Of a stretch of 64,000 nt of DNA, positions 1-10,254 are shown piece by piece (within the stretch, counting starts at the first letter, position 1; every line of letters starts with the position of its first letter). Both the position numbers and the translations under genes were made by a program. The stretch lies in the NCBI GenBank assembly GCA_938015435.1, contig CALLPN010000020.1, forward strand, positions 62,001 to 126,000, given 5' to 3'. The notes below the pieces were generated by a model. That model was not told where the DNA came from. It saw nothing but the letters and a program-made list of their open reading frames with translations, and did no database searches. This DNA is from an uncultured Saprospiraceae bacterium. GTDB lineage: Bacteria > Bacteroidota > Bacteroidia > Chitinophagales > Saprospiraceae.

Positions 1-2
1 AT

Positions 3-2333
3 CAAATCTCTGGAACTGTTTACGACGAAAAGCAGCAACCAGTTTACTATGCAAATGTTGCTATTTATCAACTTCCTGATAGTACCCTAGTTAATGGTAT
101 TGCTACTGAAGAGGATGGAAAATTTACAATTGCTAATATTGAAGATGGTGATTATTACTTAATAGCTTCTATGATTGGATCTGTAGATGCGACTTCCGAT
201 AAGATAGCCTTGAGTAATGGTGCTAAGCCAGATATAGATTTACAATTGTTGCCTGATAGTAAGATATTATCAGAGATAGAAATTACGGCTCGTAAACCTC
301 TTTTGGAACAACGAGCGGATCGTATGATTGTCAATGTAGCAGATAATCTCGCTAGTGCTAATGGTAGCTTAATGGATGTAATGAGAAAAGTACCTGGAAT
401 GCTTGTAGTCAACGATAAATTATCCCTTGCTGGTCAACAAAATGTAACGATTCTTCTCAATGGTAAGACTACGAGATATATGGATGTACAATCTTTACTT
501 AGGGATATGCCTGGAGATAATATTAAATCTGTAGAGATTATTCATCAGCCAGGTGCTGAATTTGAGGCAAGTGGATCTGGTCCGATAATTAATATCATCA
601 CGAAGAAAAACAACCTATTTGGAACTAATGGAACGGTAAGCGCTGGTGTAGGTTATACTAACGATTGGAAGTATAATACAGGCTTAAGATTGAGTCATTA
701 TCAAGGAGGTTTAAATCTACAAGGAAGTGTAGGATACTCACGTAATAGTTGGGAAGATGAACTGCGAATCAATCGTAGAGTTCCTAACGGTACAGCTATT
801 CGTGATACTTTTGATCAAGTTAATAAAGACCCTACGCGGTCAAATACTATTAGATTAGGATTTGTAGCAGATTGGGATATTACCGAATCGCATAGAATAG
901 GACTTAATACTAGAGTGATAGATAGCAAAAATGATTATGTATCTACTAATATTACAGACATAACTCGGATCAATGCTGAAGGAGAAATCATTACTGCAAA
1001 CAATAGAGTAGGTGGCTGGGATATGTATGCGATCAATCCATACTACGTTTGGGAAATAGATACAAGTGGTCAAAAATTAGAATTAGATGCGAACTGGGTA
1101 GACTTTGATATTACCAGAGTAAATACATTGATAAATACGACTACTGAGGCTTCACTAGATCAACCAGATCGTATCAATGATCAACTAGGAGACAATAAAA
1201 TATTTGCAAGTAAATTGGATTATTCACTACCTATAAATAAAATGATTACTCTTAAGGCTGGAGGAAAATATAGTAATGCGGAGCTTGATAATAACTTAGA
1301 AGTATCTGATGAAACGTCTGGAGGATTTCAGGTAAATTTATTTCAAAGTAATAGATACCAATTTAGCGAAGAAGTGAAAGCGGTGTATACCAAAGCTGAA
1401 TATAAGTTTGGTGACATCACAGGTACAGTTGGATTGAGATATGAAAATAGTTTGTCAGAAGGATATTCTGTAACTCTAGATAGTCTACTCTCTAGAAGAA
1501 TATCTAAACTGTTTCCTAGTGCGAGTATAACGAAACCTATTGCTGGTCCTCTGGCTGCTAATCTAGCTTATAGTTACCGTATAGATAGACCTAGCTATAG
1601 TACGTTGAATCCATTTAGATATTACTATGATCCATTTACAAGTGAGAGAGGAAACCCTAATATCAGACCTGAACTTACGCATAGTTATAAATTCAGTTTA
1701 TCATACGAAGGACAACCATTCTTTAATGTAGAATATAAGCAGAGTAAAGATAATATGGTAGAAGTAACAGAGCAGAATGATAGTAGTGGTGAAATATTCC
1801 GTCAGACGATTAATCTTGATAAGTTCTCTAACTTTAATACGAGTTTATTTTTGCCTTATGATATGTTCTTACCATTTGGTGGTTACATTGGAGGTATACT
1901 CAATCATAACAATTATGACTCAGAATATCTAGGTGGACAGTTTGATCAAGATGCTTGGAGTTTCACAGCATTTACTAATATCAATTTCGAATTACCTGGA
2001 GATATCTCTACAGAATTAGGTGCGTGGTATCAAAGTGGTGGACAAGAAGGAATCATAGATACCGATTGGCTGTATGGTACTAGTGCAAATGTAAGTAAGA
2101 AGTTTTTGGATAAGAAACTAAGAGTGAGTATCGGTATCGAAGATGTATTCAATAGATTTTGGACAGGAGAAATTAGATACCAAAACATGGATGCAGATAT
2201 CGGAAGTTATTGGCCAAAAAATGTAGTCAACTTCAGAATGTCTTATAAGTTTGGTAATCAACATATGAAGACTAAGAAAAAATCCAGCAGTAGTGCTAAC
2301 GATGCACTGAAAAGGGTAGATACAGATAATTAA
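3..2333 (+). CDS. Outer-membrane beta-barrel / TonB-receptor-like protein (5' partial)
   Basis: The reading frame is open from the first bases of the window, so the N-terminus lies outside. Visible residues 1-75 read as a carboxypeptidase-regulatory-like beta-sandwich (starts QISGTVYDEKQQ, then a DGKFTI-type strand). About residues 90-200 form a plug-like domain ending in NIITKKN. The remainder is aromatic-rich alternating strand, as in the OMP_b-brl_3 family of Bacteroidota receptors. Likely outer-membrane transport or a structural barrel; the substrate cannot be told. The gene ends in a Lys/Ser-rich tail rather than the usual terminal aromatic strand, which is slightly unusual. A bidirectional terminator follows within 20 bases. 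The family call is firm; the function is open. Confidence 0.85.
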   Translation, partial: QISGTVYDEKQQPVYYANVAIYQLPDSTLVNGIATEEDGKFTIANIEDGDYYLIASMIGSVDATSDKIALSNGAKPDIDLQLLPDSKILSEIEITARKPLLEQRADRMIVNVADNLASANGSLMDVMRKVPGMLVVNDKLSLAGQQNVTILLNGKTTRYMDVQSLLRDMPGDNIKSVEIIHQPGAEFEASGSGPIINIITKKNNLFGTNGTVSAGVGYTNDWKYNTGLRLSHYQGGLNLQGSVGYSRNSWEDELRINRRVPNGTAIRDTFDQVNKDPTRSNTIRLGFVADWDITESHRIGLNTRVIDSKNDYVSTNITDITRINAEGEIITANNRVGGWDMYAINPYYVWEIDTSGQKLELDANWVDFDITRVNTLINTTTEASLDQPDRINDQLGDNKIFASKLDYSLPINKMITLKAGGKYSNAELDNNLEVSDETSGGFQVNLFQSNRYQFSEEVKAVYTKAEYKFGDITGTVGLRYENSLSEGYSVTLDSLLSRRISKLFPSASITKPIAGPLAANLAYSYRIDRPSYSTLNPFRYYYDPFTSERGNPNIRPELTHSYKFSLSYEGQPFFNVEYKQSKDNMVEVTEQNDSSGEIFRQTINLDKFSNFNTSLFLPYDMFLPFGGYIGGILNHNNYDSEYLGGQFDQDAWSFTAFTNINFELPGDISTELGAWYQSGGQEGIIDTDWLYGTSANVSKKFLDKKLRVSIGIEDVFNRFWTGEIRYQNMDADIGSYWPKNVVNFRMSYKFGNQHMKTKKKSSSSANDALKRVDTDN

Positions 2334-2350
2334 AAATCAGTGTAAAAAAT

Positions 2351-2390
2351 AAAATGGCACCTTGCGAAAGGTGCCATTTTATTTTGTAAT
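2351..2390. terminator. Bidirectional intrinsic terminator
   Basis: A 13-bp perfect stem (AAAATGGCACCTT, loop GCGA, AAGGTGCCATTTT) is followed by T-rich sequence on both strands. It sits between two convergent genes and probably ends both transcripts. Confidence 0.9.
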
Positions 2391-2423
2391 AATTTATTTA
2401 ATTGTGGAGATAACGCTAAAGGC

Positions 2424-5400
2424 CTACTGAATTTTAATCCAATTCACACCATTGTAATATACAATCCCTTCTTTGAATGTATCATAGATTAGTAGTCCTT
2501 GTACAGGATCTACTATTGTGGTAGCATTCATTTGAGGAACGGAAAGAACCTTATTGGTTGAAACTATTTGTAGAGAGGCATTTGGATCTTTAGTACCAGA
2601 CCCAGCGATTACTCCTTCTACATATGTAGGTGTACCATTTGCAGATACTATTTCAATATTAGTAGTTGTGACAGATTTCCATTGGTGTCCATCAAAGTAA
2701 TTAATAGATGAATCATCTGTGTTGTATAATAACATTCCGACATGCCCATAATCGATATCTACGATGCTAGAATTGGTAAAACTATTAAGTAATACTACTC
2801 CGGCATTATCAGGTAAGGCATAGGCAGCTGACCCATTAGGTGTTCCTCTAAAAGATAAACCTTCAGTGTTAATAGTTGTCATTTCTGTAGGTATGGCTAA
2901 GAAGGAATCTCCTGCTACGGCTTTCCATACCGTACCGTTAAATACATATAGATTTTTGTCTGTACTATTAAGTACAATTGACCCTTGCGTAGGACTTTTG
3001 ATTGCTCCTATTTGGGGAGTAGTCATGATTGGTAATTTGAGACCTTGCTCTACTGCATCTATTTGGAGAGCAATACTATTTCCTCCTCTTGGATTTAGTG
3101 AACTAGCATCTTTGGTTGCCATCCTTATATCTGCAATACCCATTGGCATCGAATCTCTCAAAATAAGATATTGATAATCTAGTCGTCTATGTAGTTGTTG
3201 AGGATCATATTTTACCGAACCTCTTTTACCTACTTCTTTTTCTAATTGAGTATTATTGAGATGAACTGTCCATAAGTTTCCGTGTGCATTTTCATCTCTT
3301 AGATAAAGTGTTGTAGGTAGATTATCATCAAACATAGCTTGGGATATGGTACCGGTATTTTTATAATTATTAATAATGTTAGTATTAAGATCTTGATTAG
3401 ATCCATAGTTGTTTACTATCCAATATCCAGCATCTATATTTTCTTGATTTAATTGTGGAGTGATATCTGGATCTACCGATAGATGTGTGACTACGACTTC
3501 TCCATTAGGAATAGTACCATTGATTAAATTCATTTCAAAATCTCCACCTACGAAATCATAGTTGCCTTGAGAAAGGACTTCAAGTCTTTCACTATTTCCT
3601 CCTCCAAATGGACCGTCCGAGATTACAAGATTGGCATTGCCCGCAAGGGTAGCATCTTTTCCACTAGCAAAGTCAGTAAGCGTAGGATCACTAGTATTAA
3701 ATTGGTAGTATGCTATGATATCTGTATCAAGACTTGGATCTTTAACGAGATGACGATATTCTCTTATCTCTTCTTGAGAGAGTGCTTTATTCCAGATACA
3801 TACTTCATCTATTTGTCCATCATAATTTCTCGAGTCCCATCCTTTATAACTACCTATTTTTCCAGTACCAAACACTGCAGGATTAATCGCATCATTGTGC
3901 TTGACACCTATCCCATCTAGATATACAGTTACACCAGAAGGTTCTGCCACAAGAGCGACATGACTCCAAACATCAGTTGGTACTTCTAAGCCACTATCCC
4001 AACTCCAGGAACCTCCAGGCCAATGATACCCAAGTGTATTATTTGACTCTCTAAAATTGAGACCTGCAGAATCACCATCGTTAAAAAATATTCCTGTATA
4101 TGTATCTTGTATGCCATTTGGTTTGATCCAAGCAGTCACTGTAAAATTGTTAGTCGTAATATCAAGTGATGGTACGTTGGCATGATCGTTTACTCCGACA
4201 CATTCTAGAGCCATGAGTGGTCGATCTTCAAGCTTACAGTAATCGTCAGCTGAGATAATTTTTTCCCATGTTTTGGTACTCGTTCCGTGTGCATCAGTTA
4301 CCGTAAGTGTAACATCATATTGTCCTGCATTGGTATAGGCAACTCTAGGTGCACGCTCCGAACTTGTCGCTGGTGTACCGCCATTAAATGTCCAAAGCCA
4401 GCTCACACCGTTATCAGATAAGATACTGTGATCTACAAAATTAAGTGTATCATTTTTAGTGCAAACAAATTTTCGATCTACACTCATTTGTGCTAAGGGT
4501 TGACTGTCTTCGTAGAAGTCTGATTCCCATACAGATCTATTAGTAGCGTTTCTAATTTTACCTTTTCTATAGTAAGGAACTACTTTTACCGAGTGAGTTC
4601 GCATCGGTAAATCAGCATTGAATAATGCCCAATCTGGCATCAAGTTACTTTTGTAATATACACCTAATCGTGTACCGACCCATAGCCCACCATCTGTTCC
4701 TTTTTGGTGCTTGATATTGGTAATGCTTTCACCATCCAAAGAGCCTGTTATATTTATCCAAGAGGTACCTCCGTCGTCAGAAGTATATACGCCCCATTGG
4801 TACGCACCGTCTCCGTACATACTTGTCCTACCTAAATATATTTTTTCAGGATCTTGAGCATCTATTTCTACATCAAAAGGGATCCATCTTCTATCAGGCA
4901 TTATTGCACTAGAGGGAGTAATATCAGTAAATGATATACCACCATCTATACTCTTGTATAATTTTTTTTCTGCCCACCAATCTGGGAATGTACTTACGTA
5001 GATATAATCAGGATTGCTCCAACTAATATCCATGCTTGCTACATCTTCATTAAAGTCATAAAGCTCTTCAAATGAATATCCATTATCATCAGTAAAAAAG
5101 AGTTTAGTACCATTGCCACTATACCATGCTGTGTACTGCTCAGGGTGAAATAATAGATCACTGGATCTACCGGTTGTATAAGTGCCATTAGGTTTATTGT
5201 CAAATGCTCTTGTAGTTGGACTTATAGTACGATCACCATTGAGTGTTTTGATATTATAATCAGAATATGCTTGACGATCTAGACCAGGATTTACAAAACC
5301 TCTTACACCATCTCCACCGTCTGTACAGATCCATCCATTATCATAGACATCTTCCTCTTTGAGCATCGTACCATTATGATACGCTCCACCTAGCATTACA

Positions 5401-6899
5401 TCTCCATGCCAAAACCCTTGACCAAAACCCCAAAAATCTGTTCCAGCTATACCGTATATTTTTCTTGTAAAATTTGCACCATCATCATTGGAATAAAATA
5501 TTCCTCCATCTCCACAAACCCATAGATCTCCGCTAAATGCATTATAGTGAATGTCATGATTATCAGCGTGAACGTAATTAGGTTTGTATGAGTGACTCCA
5601 CTTAGAAGGACATACAAAAGTGTCACCACCATCATCGCTTACCCACATATTGACCCCACCCACAAAAAATTTATCTCCATCTGTAGGAGATATATCTAGT
5701 GCTACATCATAATAGTATTGACCACCATCGTCGAGCCCTTCATCTGACCAAGCCATGAGGTTCATGTTAGTCGCAGAAGGTGCTCCTCCAGGCTGAGGCC
5801 CACAACACTTAAATGTCCAGTTGGCTCCACGATCATCACTGACATATATGCCATAGAGTCCTGATCCACCATTAGCAGCTCCTGTAGCTAATGCTACGAT
5901 ACGATCAGGCATGTCAGCACTCACTGCTATCTCTGTTCTCTTTTGCTCTTCTCCAGCGACTACATTTGGCTGTGGCCATCCTATGCCAGTCAATGTAAAT
6001 GAGATGCCATCATCTATAGATCTATAAAACTCTGTTTCATCACCTGACTTTAGAACTGCGTATATTGTAGTATGAATAGTTGGGTGTATTTCTATTTCTA
6101 ATACATCACCATCGAGACTCTCTGTCCATGTGGCACCTCCATTAGTACTACGATAAAGTCCATCATTGCCGGCAGCATAGAGCTTATTGACATTGGTTGG
6201 ATCTATCATAATGTCTGTGACATTCATAGAAAGGGCTTGAAATGCAGCATTTCCAGTGGGCAACCATGTATTACCTCCGTCGATACTCTTATATACATTG
6301 CTAAACAATTCAGCGTATACGATATCGTCATTTTGATGATTGATTTCTATAGCTGTAGTGGTTCCAGTGTTGATATCATAAGTCATGGGTATCCAATTCG
6401 CACCGCGATCAGTAGTTTTCCATATTCCGGCGTTAGCCGTACCAGCAAATACCACGTCATGATCCGACTCTGACTGTTCGATGGTATATACATGCGCTGC
6501 GCCGGGAGCATAGCTACGAGCCGCAGCATCATGATCCCAATCGATAGGTCCTATTGTAGCCCAAGATTCGGTACGAGTGCTCGCCTGCGCCTGCGCCTCT
6601 TTATATCTTCTATCTAGTGCTGGACTGGATTTAACTTCTCTAGAGATGGAGCGCAACCATCTTTTATAATATTGAGTATGTGTGTTTTTTACAAATGTAT
6701 GAGTCGAATAATACTCTTTGTAGAGATCAACAACATTACCTGGATCGGCATCTGCTTTATACATCTCTTCGACCCAATCAGCTTGTTCTAGACTCCCATT
6801 GGAAAAGCTATTTTGATAAGGGATTTCCAATTGGGCACAAAGTCCCAAAGGGATACTAATTAGGATCAAAATTATAAGTCTCATGGATAGATGTTTCAT
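2424..6899 (-). CDS. Giant secreted BNR/sortilin-type beta-propeller with PKD, LamG and fibre-like repeats
   Basis: 1491 aa with a signal peptide (residues 1-22, ending GLCA). Residues about 150-780 carry roughly ten Asp-box-like motifs (for example KSIDGGNTW, TSDDGGTSW, KTTDRGANW), the pattern of VPS10/BNR propellers. A PKD domain follows (about 810-880, with a FNGGTPATS turn), then a LamG/concanavalin-like domain (about 895-1055). The C-terminal third has three spaced copies of a short motif of the form LLxYNTxDxxxxYxNGxxWK (about residues 1313, 1390 and 1470), resembling repeats of fibre and adhesin proteins. There is no recognisable T9SS C-terminal sorting domain. Likely an extracellular adhesin or binding protein; no catalytic site is evident. 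It faces away from purF and has its own start region. Confidence 0.85.
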   Translation of the reverse strand: MKHLSMRLIILILISIPLGLCAQLEIPYQNSFSNGSLEQADWVEEMYKADADPGNVVDLYKEYYSTHTFVKNTHTQYYKRWLRSISREVKSSPALDRRYKEAQAQASTRTESWATIGPIDWDHDAAARSYAPGAAHVYTIEQSESDHDVVFAGTANAGIWKTTDRGANWIPMTYDINTGTTTAIEINHQNDDIVYAELFSNVYKSIDGGNTWLPTGNAAFQALSMNVTDIMIDPTNVNKLYAAGNDGLYRSTNGGATWTESLDGDVLEIEIHPTIHTTIYAVLKSGDETEFYRSIDDGISFTLTGIGWPQPNVVAGEEQKRTEIAVSADMPDRIVALATGAANGGSGLYGIYVSDDRGANWTFKCCGPQPGGAPSATNMNLMAWSDEGLDDGGQYYYDVALDISPTDGDKFFVGGVNMWVSDDGGDTFVCPSKWSHSYKPNYVHADNHDIHYNAFSGDLWVCGDGGIFYSNDDGANFTRKIYGIAGTDFWGFGQGFWHGDVMLGGAYHNGTMLKEEDVYDNGWICTDGGDGVRGFVNPGLDRQAYSDYNIKTLNGDRTISPTTRAFDNKPNGTYTTGRSSDLLFHPEQYTAWYSGNGTKLFFTDDNGYSFEELYDFNEDVASMDISWSNPDYIYVSTFPDWWAEKKLYKSIDGGISFTDITPSSAIMPDRRWIPFDVEIDAQDPEKIYLGRTSMYGDGAYQWGVYTSDDGGTSWINITGSLDGESITNIKHQKGTDGGLWVGTRLGVYYKSNLMPDWALFNADLPMRTHSVKVVPYYRKGKIRNATNRSVWESDFYEDSQPLAQMSVDRKFVCTKNDTLNFVDHSILSDNGVSWLWTFNGGTPATSSERAPRVAYTNAGQYDVTLTVTDAHGTSTKTWEKIISADDYCKLEDRPLMALECVGVNDHANVPSLDITTNNFTVTAWIKPNGIQDTYTGIFFNDGDSAGLNFRESNNTLGYHWPGGSWSWDSGLEVPTDVWSHVALVAEPSGVTVYLDGIGVKHNDAINPAVFGTGKIGSYKGWDSRNYDGQIDEVCIWNKALSQEEIREYRHLVKDPSLDTDIIAYYQFNTSDPTLTDFASGKDATLAGNANLVISDGPFGGGNSERLEVLSQGNYDFVGGDFEMNLINGTIPNGEVVVTHLSVDPDITPQLNQENIDAGYWIVNNYGSNQDLNTNIINNYKNTGTISQAMFDDNLPTTLYLRDENAHGNLWTVHLNNTQLEKEVGKRGSVKYDPQQLHRRLDYQYLILRDSMPMGIADIRMATKDASSLNPRGGNSIALQIDAVEQGLKLPIMTTPQIGAIKSPTQGSIVLNSTDKNLYVFNGTVWKAVAGDSFLAIPTEMTTINTEGLSFRGTPNGSAAYALPDNAGVVLLNSFTNSSIVDIDYGHVGMLLYNTDDSSINYFDGHQWKSVTTTNIEIVSANGTPTYVEGVIAGSGTKDPNASLQIVSTNKVLSVPQMNATTIVDPVQGLLIYDTFKEGIVYYNGVNWIKIQ

Positions 6900-7155
6900 T
6901 AGCGCTCTTATTAAAGACTTCGATTATGAATTGATTAGCGAGTATACGAATTTTATCATTCAAATTCAGCACTATATAGATGTTGAGATACGTGATATAA
7001 TGACAATTGTTACCTGCTGATCATTATTATACTTCTAGGACAGTTCAAAGACTAATTGACCACTATGAGAAGACTGTTTTATACCGATATTACTATTCTA
7101 ATGACATTTCGATTTTCTGTTGATTTATATACCATTTTTACTTTAAAAAAAGCTT

Positions 7156-7163
7156 TACATTTG
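7156..7163 (+). promoter_or_regulatory. Candidate -7 box (TACATTTG) for purF
   Basis: Matches the Bacteroidota TAnnTTTG consensus and would give a leader of about 68 bases. No convincing -33 box lies at the expected distance. The rest of the 338-bp divergent gap (6900-7237) shows nothing else I can name. Confidence 0.35.
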
Positions 7164-7237
7164 GTCTTTGTATAATCAGATATTCATCCTAGATATCTAC
7201 TAACCTCCCAAAGGCGAAAGCCAAGGAATATACACAC

Positions 7238-9130
7238 ATGAGTGATCAAATCCATCACGAGTGCGGACTAGCACTTATCCGTCTACTCAAGCCTTTAGAA
7301 TTTTATCAAAAAAAATACGGTACCTCTCTGTACGGACTGAACAAGCTTCAGTTACTACTGCAGAAGCAGCGTAATCGTGGTCAAGATGGAGCTGGAGTCG
7401 CTACTATCAAGTTAGATATGCCTCCAGGTACGAGATATATCAGTCGAAAGAGAAGTAACTCTCCACAATACATCAAAGAAGTATTCCAAGGGATAAGATC
7501 TCACTTTGTGGATTGTACTCCAGAGCAACTTAATGATCCGCAGTGGCTTAAGGCTAATAAACCTTATACAGGAGAGCTACTTTTGGGTCACTTGCGATAT
7601 GGTACACATGGCGCTAATACTATTGAGACTGTACACCCATTCCTTAGGCAAAGTAACTGGATCACTCGTAATCTAGCTTTGGCAGGAAACTTTAATCTTA
7701 CTAATATCGATGAGCTCTTCCAAGAGCTAGTAGATCTTGGACAAAATCCAAAGGAGAAATCTGATACGGTAACAGTCTTAGAGAAAATCGGTCACTTCTT
7801 AGATGATGAAGTACAAAGATTATTTAACTGGTTTAAGGCGGAGAAATATAGCAATCAACAAATCAATGCGCTTATAGCCGAGCATCTTGATGTGCAGCGT
7901 CTGTTGCAGAGAGCTTGTCGTAAGTTTGATGGTGGATACATCATGGCGGGTGTCATGGGTCATGGAGATGCTTTTGTGATGAGAGACCCTTCTGCTATCC
8001 GTCCAGCGTTCTACTATCAAGATGATGAGATCGTAGTGGTGGCATCAGAGCGTCCAGCGATTCAGACTTGTATAGATGTACACCATAGTGAAGTCAAAGA
8101 ACTGAAACGTGGACATGCGTTGATCATAAAGAAGAATGGTAAAGTAACAGAGGAGCTTTGTAAAGATCAATTGCCACGTACGGCTTGTTCATTTGAGCGT
8201 ATATATTTTTCACGTGGTACAGATAGAGATATCTATTTAGAGCGTAAAAAATTAGGAGAACTATTAGCTCCAGCTATAATGAAAGAGATCGACAATGATA
8301 TCGATAATACTGTCTTTTCGTTTATTCCTAATACTGCCGAGGTTGCATACTTTGGAATGGTAGAAGGGATCCAGAAAGAGGTAGACAAGATCAATAAGAA
8401 GAAATTAATGGCCTTAGGAGCGAATGCTACTGAGGAAGATATAGATAAGATTCTCAATTTTAAACCGAGAGTAGAAAAACTTGCCGTAAAGGATGAGAAG
8501 ATGAGAACATTCATCGCTGATGACGCTTCTCGTGGAGAGCTAGTATCGCATATATATGATGTGACTTATGGTATAGTAAAGAATAATGTCGATACTCTTG
8601 TGCTGATGGATGATAGTATTGTTCGTGGTACTACACTAAGAGAAAGTATTATCAATATACTCAATAGACTCAAGCCGAAGAAAATAGTAATTGTATCATC
8701 TGCGCCGCACATTAGATATCCAGATTGCTATGGTATCGATATGAGTAAGATGAAAAATTTTGTGGCGTTTAATGCGCTGTTAGAGTTACTCAAGCAAGAC
8801 GGAAAAGAAGACTTATTACAGAAAGCATATGACGACTGTAAATATCAAGAGACACTTCCACCAGAAGAAATGCAAAATGCAATACAGTTTTTATATGCGA
8901 TATATACTGACGAGCAGATATCCGAAAAGATAGCACAATTAGTTACTCCTGCGCACGTCACTATACCAGTAAAAGTGATCTATCAATCATTAACTGATTT
9001 ACATAAGGCTTGTCCTAATAATACTGGAGATTGGTATTTCTCAGGTAACTATCCGACAACAGGAGGGGTAAGAGTTGTAAACAGAGCATTCATCAATTTC
9101 TTTGAAGGAAATAACGAGAGAGCGTATTAG
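7238..9130 (+). CDS. purF: Amidophosphoribosyltransferase (PurF)
   Basis: 630 aa. Catalyses the first step of purine synthesis, PRPP plus glutamine to phosphoribosylamine, in the cytoplasm. The N-terminal Ntn-hydrolase glutaminase domain begins MSDQIHHECG; Cys9 is the likely nucleophile exposed by removing a short propeptide, as known for this family. Glutaminase features include RGQDGAG and GHLRYGTHG. The phosphoribosyltransferase domain carries the PRPP loop VLMDDSIVRGTT near residues 455-466. It is longer than E. coli PurF (about 505 aa), with an insert between the domains, as I recall for the Bacteroidota form. A hairpin-repeat array begins two bases after its stop codon. Confidence 0.93.
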   Translation: MSDQIHHECGLALIRLLKPLEFYQKKYGTSLYGLNKLQLLLQKQRNRGQDGAGVATIKLDMPPGTRYISRKRSNSPQYIKEVFQGIRSHFVDCTPEQLNDPQWLKANKPYTGELLLGHLRYGTHGANTIETVHPFLRQSNWITRNLALAGNFNLTNIDELFQELVDLGQNPKEKSDTVTVLEKIGHFLDDEVQRLFNWFKAEKYSNQQINALIAEHLDVQRLLQRACRKFDGGYIMAGVMGHGDAFVMRDPSAIRPAFYYQDDEIVVVASERPAIQTCIDVHHSEVKELKRGHALIIKKNGKVTEELCKDQLPRTACSFERIYFSRGTDRDIYLERKKLGELLAPAIMKEIDNDIDNTVFSFIPNTAEVAYFGMVEGIQKEVDKINKKKLMALGANATEEDIDKILNFKPRVEKLAVKDEKMRTFIADDASRGELVSHIYDVTYGIVKNNVDTLVLMDDSIVRGTTLRESIINILNRLKPKKIVIVSSAPHIRYPDCYGIDMSKMKNFVAFNALLELLKQDGKEDLLQKAYDDCKYQETLPPEEMQNAIQFLYAIYTDEQISEKIAQLVTPAHVTIPVKVIYQSLTDLHKACPNNTGDWYFSGNYPTTGGVRVVNRAFINFFEGNNERAY

Positions 9131-9131
9131 T

Positions 9132-9832
9132 CAAGTGTTTACGCAGTAAACACGTAGAAGGAGTATAATGTGGCTTGCGCAGCAAACACATGGGCTCCTA
9201 GATTAAGTTCAAGTGTCAAGATCAAGTTTAAAGTAAATAGGATGAGAACCAAGCAAGTGTTTACGCAGTAAACACGTAGAAGGAGTATAATGTGGCTTGC
9301 GGAGACCAAACTTTCTTGATGGTCTACATTGTTTATTTAATGAATTAAATTTTAGGTCAAGAAGGTTCACGATAAACCCTATACTCACTTAAGGAAAACA
9401 CATGGGCTCCTAGATTAAGTTCAAGTGTCAAGATCAAGTTCAGAGTAAATAGGATGAGAACCAAGCAAGTGTTTACGCAGTAAACACGTAGAAGGAGTAT
9501 AATGTGGCTTGCTTAGCCCAAACTTTCTTGATGGTCGACATTGTTTATTTAATGAATTAAATTTTAGGACAAGAAGGTTCACGATAAACCCTATACTCAC
9601 TTATAGCAAACACATGGGCTCCTAGATTAAGTTCAAGCGTCAAGATCAAGTTTAAAGTAAATAGGATGAGAACCAAGCAAGTGTTTACGCAGTAAACACG
9701 TAGAAGGAGTATAATGTGGATTTCGGAGACCAAACTTTCTTGATGGTCTACGTTTTTTATTTTGATGAATTAAATTTTAGGACAAGAAGGTTCACGATAT
9801 ACCCTATACTCACTTATAGCAAACACATGGAC
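9132..9832 (+). repeat. Four tandem hairpin-bearing repeat units (122, 212, 212 and about 155 bp)
   Basis: Units start at 9132, 9254, 9466 and 9678, each with GTGTTTACGCAGTAAACAC, a perfect 8-bp hairpin with a GCA loop. Unit 1 is short. Its second half is another hairpin: GGAG..ATGTG..TTGC, loop GCA, GCAA..CACAT..CTCC. In units 2-4 about 90 bp is inserted at that loop. The insert has its own inverted arms (AACTTTCTTGA and TCAAGAAGGTT) and a TTTAATGAATTAAA core. Unit 4 lacks the tail. There is no T-run, so these are not ordinary terminators. Related hairpins lie after other stop codons in this window. Confidence 0.9.
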
Positions 9833-9834
9833 TC

Positions 9835-10000
9835 TTATCATTTAATACTTTAGTATTATCCGTGTAAATCTGTTTCAATCCGCTCAATCCGCGTTCCATT
9901 AATAACTCATTAAATACAAAAGAGATAATTAAATTCCGTTGAGTCATTTAATACTTAGTATTGTCTCTAAGTCTGTTTCAATCCGCGTTCCATTAAAAAC
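9835..10000 (+). repeat. Duplicated AATACT-hairpin / TTTCAATCCGC segment
   Basis: Two copies about 100 bp apart share TCATTTAATACTT, an AATACT..AGTATT hairpin, then CTGTTTCAATCCGC and GTTCCATTAA. The first copy carries an extra CTCAATCCG. The text resembles short intergenic repeats common in Bacteroidota (from memory). From 10001 to 10254 I see no gene or clear signal. Confidence 0.55.
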
Positions 10001-10254
10001 CCATTTGGGAAAGATTTCATTCTGCATTATGTTGTATATACGGTATTGCTAATTTTTGTAAGATTTACTTCTAACACTTACTTCCCCAATCACTACGAAT
10101 GCTCTTTCTCCAAGTCTTAGGGCTATACTAAAAGTTAGATTTGAAATGTAATTATATCAATTACTATTTATCAGAAATGGAAAATAGACTTCACTACAAA
10201 ATATCTATTCAACTAATCTGGTTTTATTCTTATCCAACTCATAAACGATAGCCC

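Noticed and set aside
9132-9832. CRISPR-like array
   Set aside because: Repeats are 122-212 bp, themselves palindromic, and have no unique spacers or cas genes nearby.
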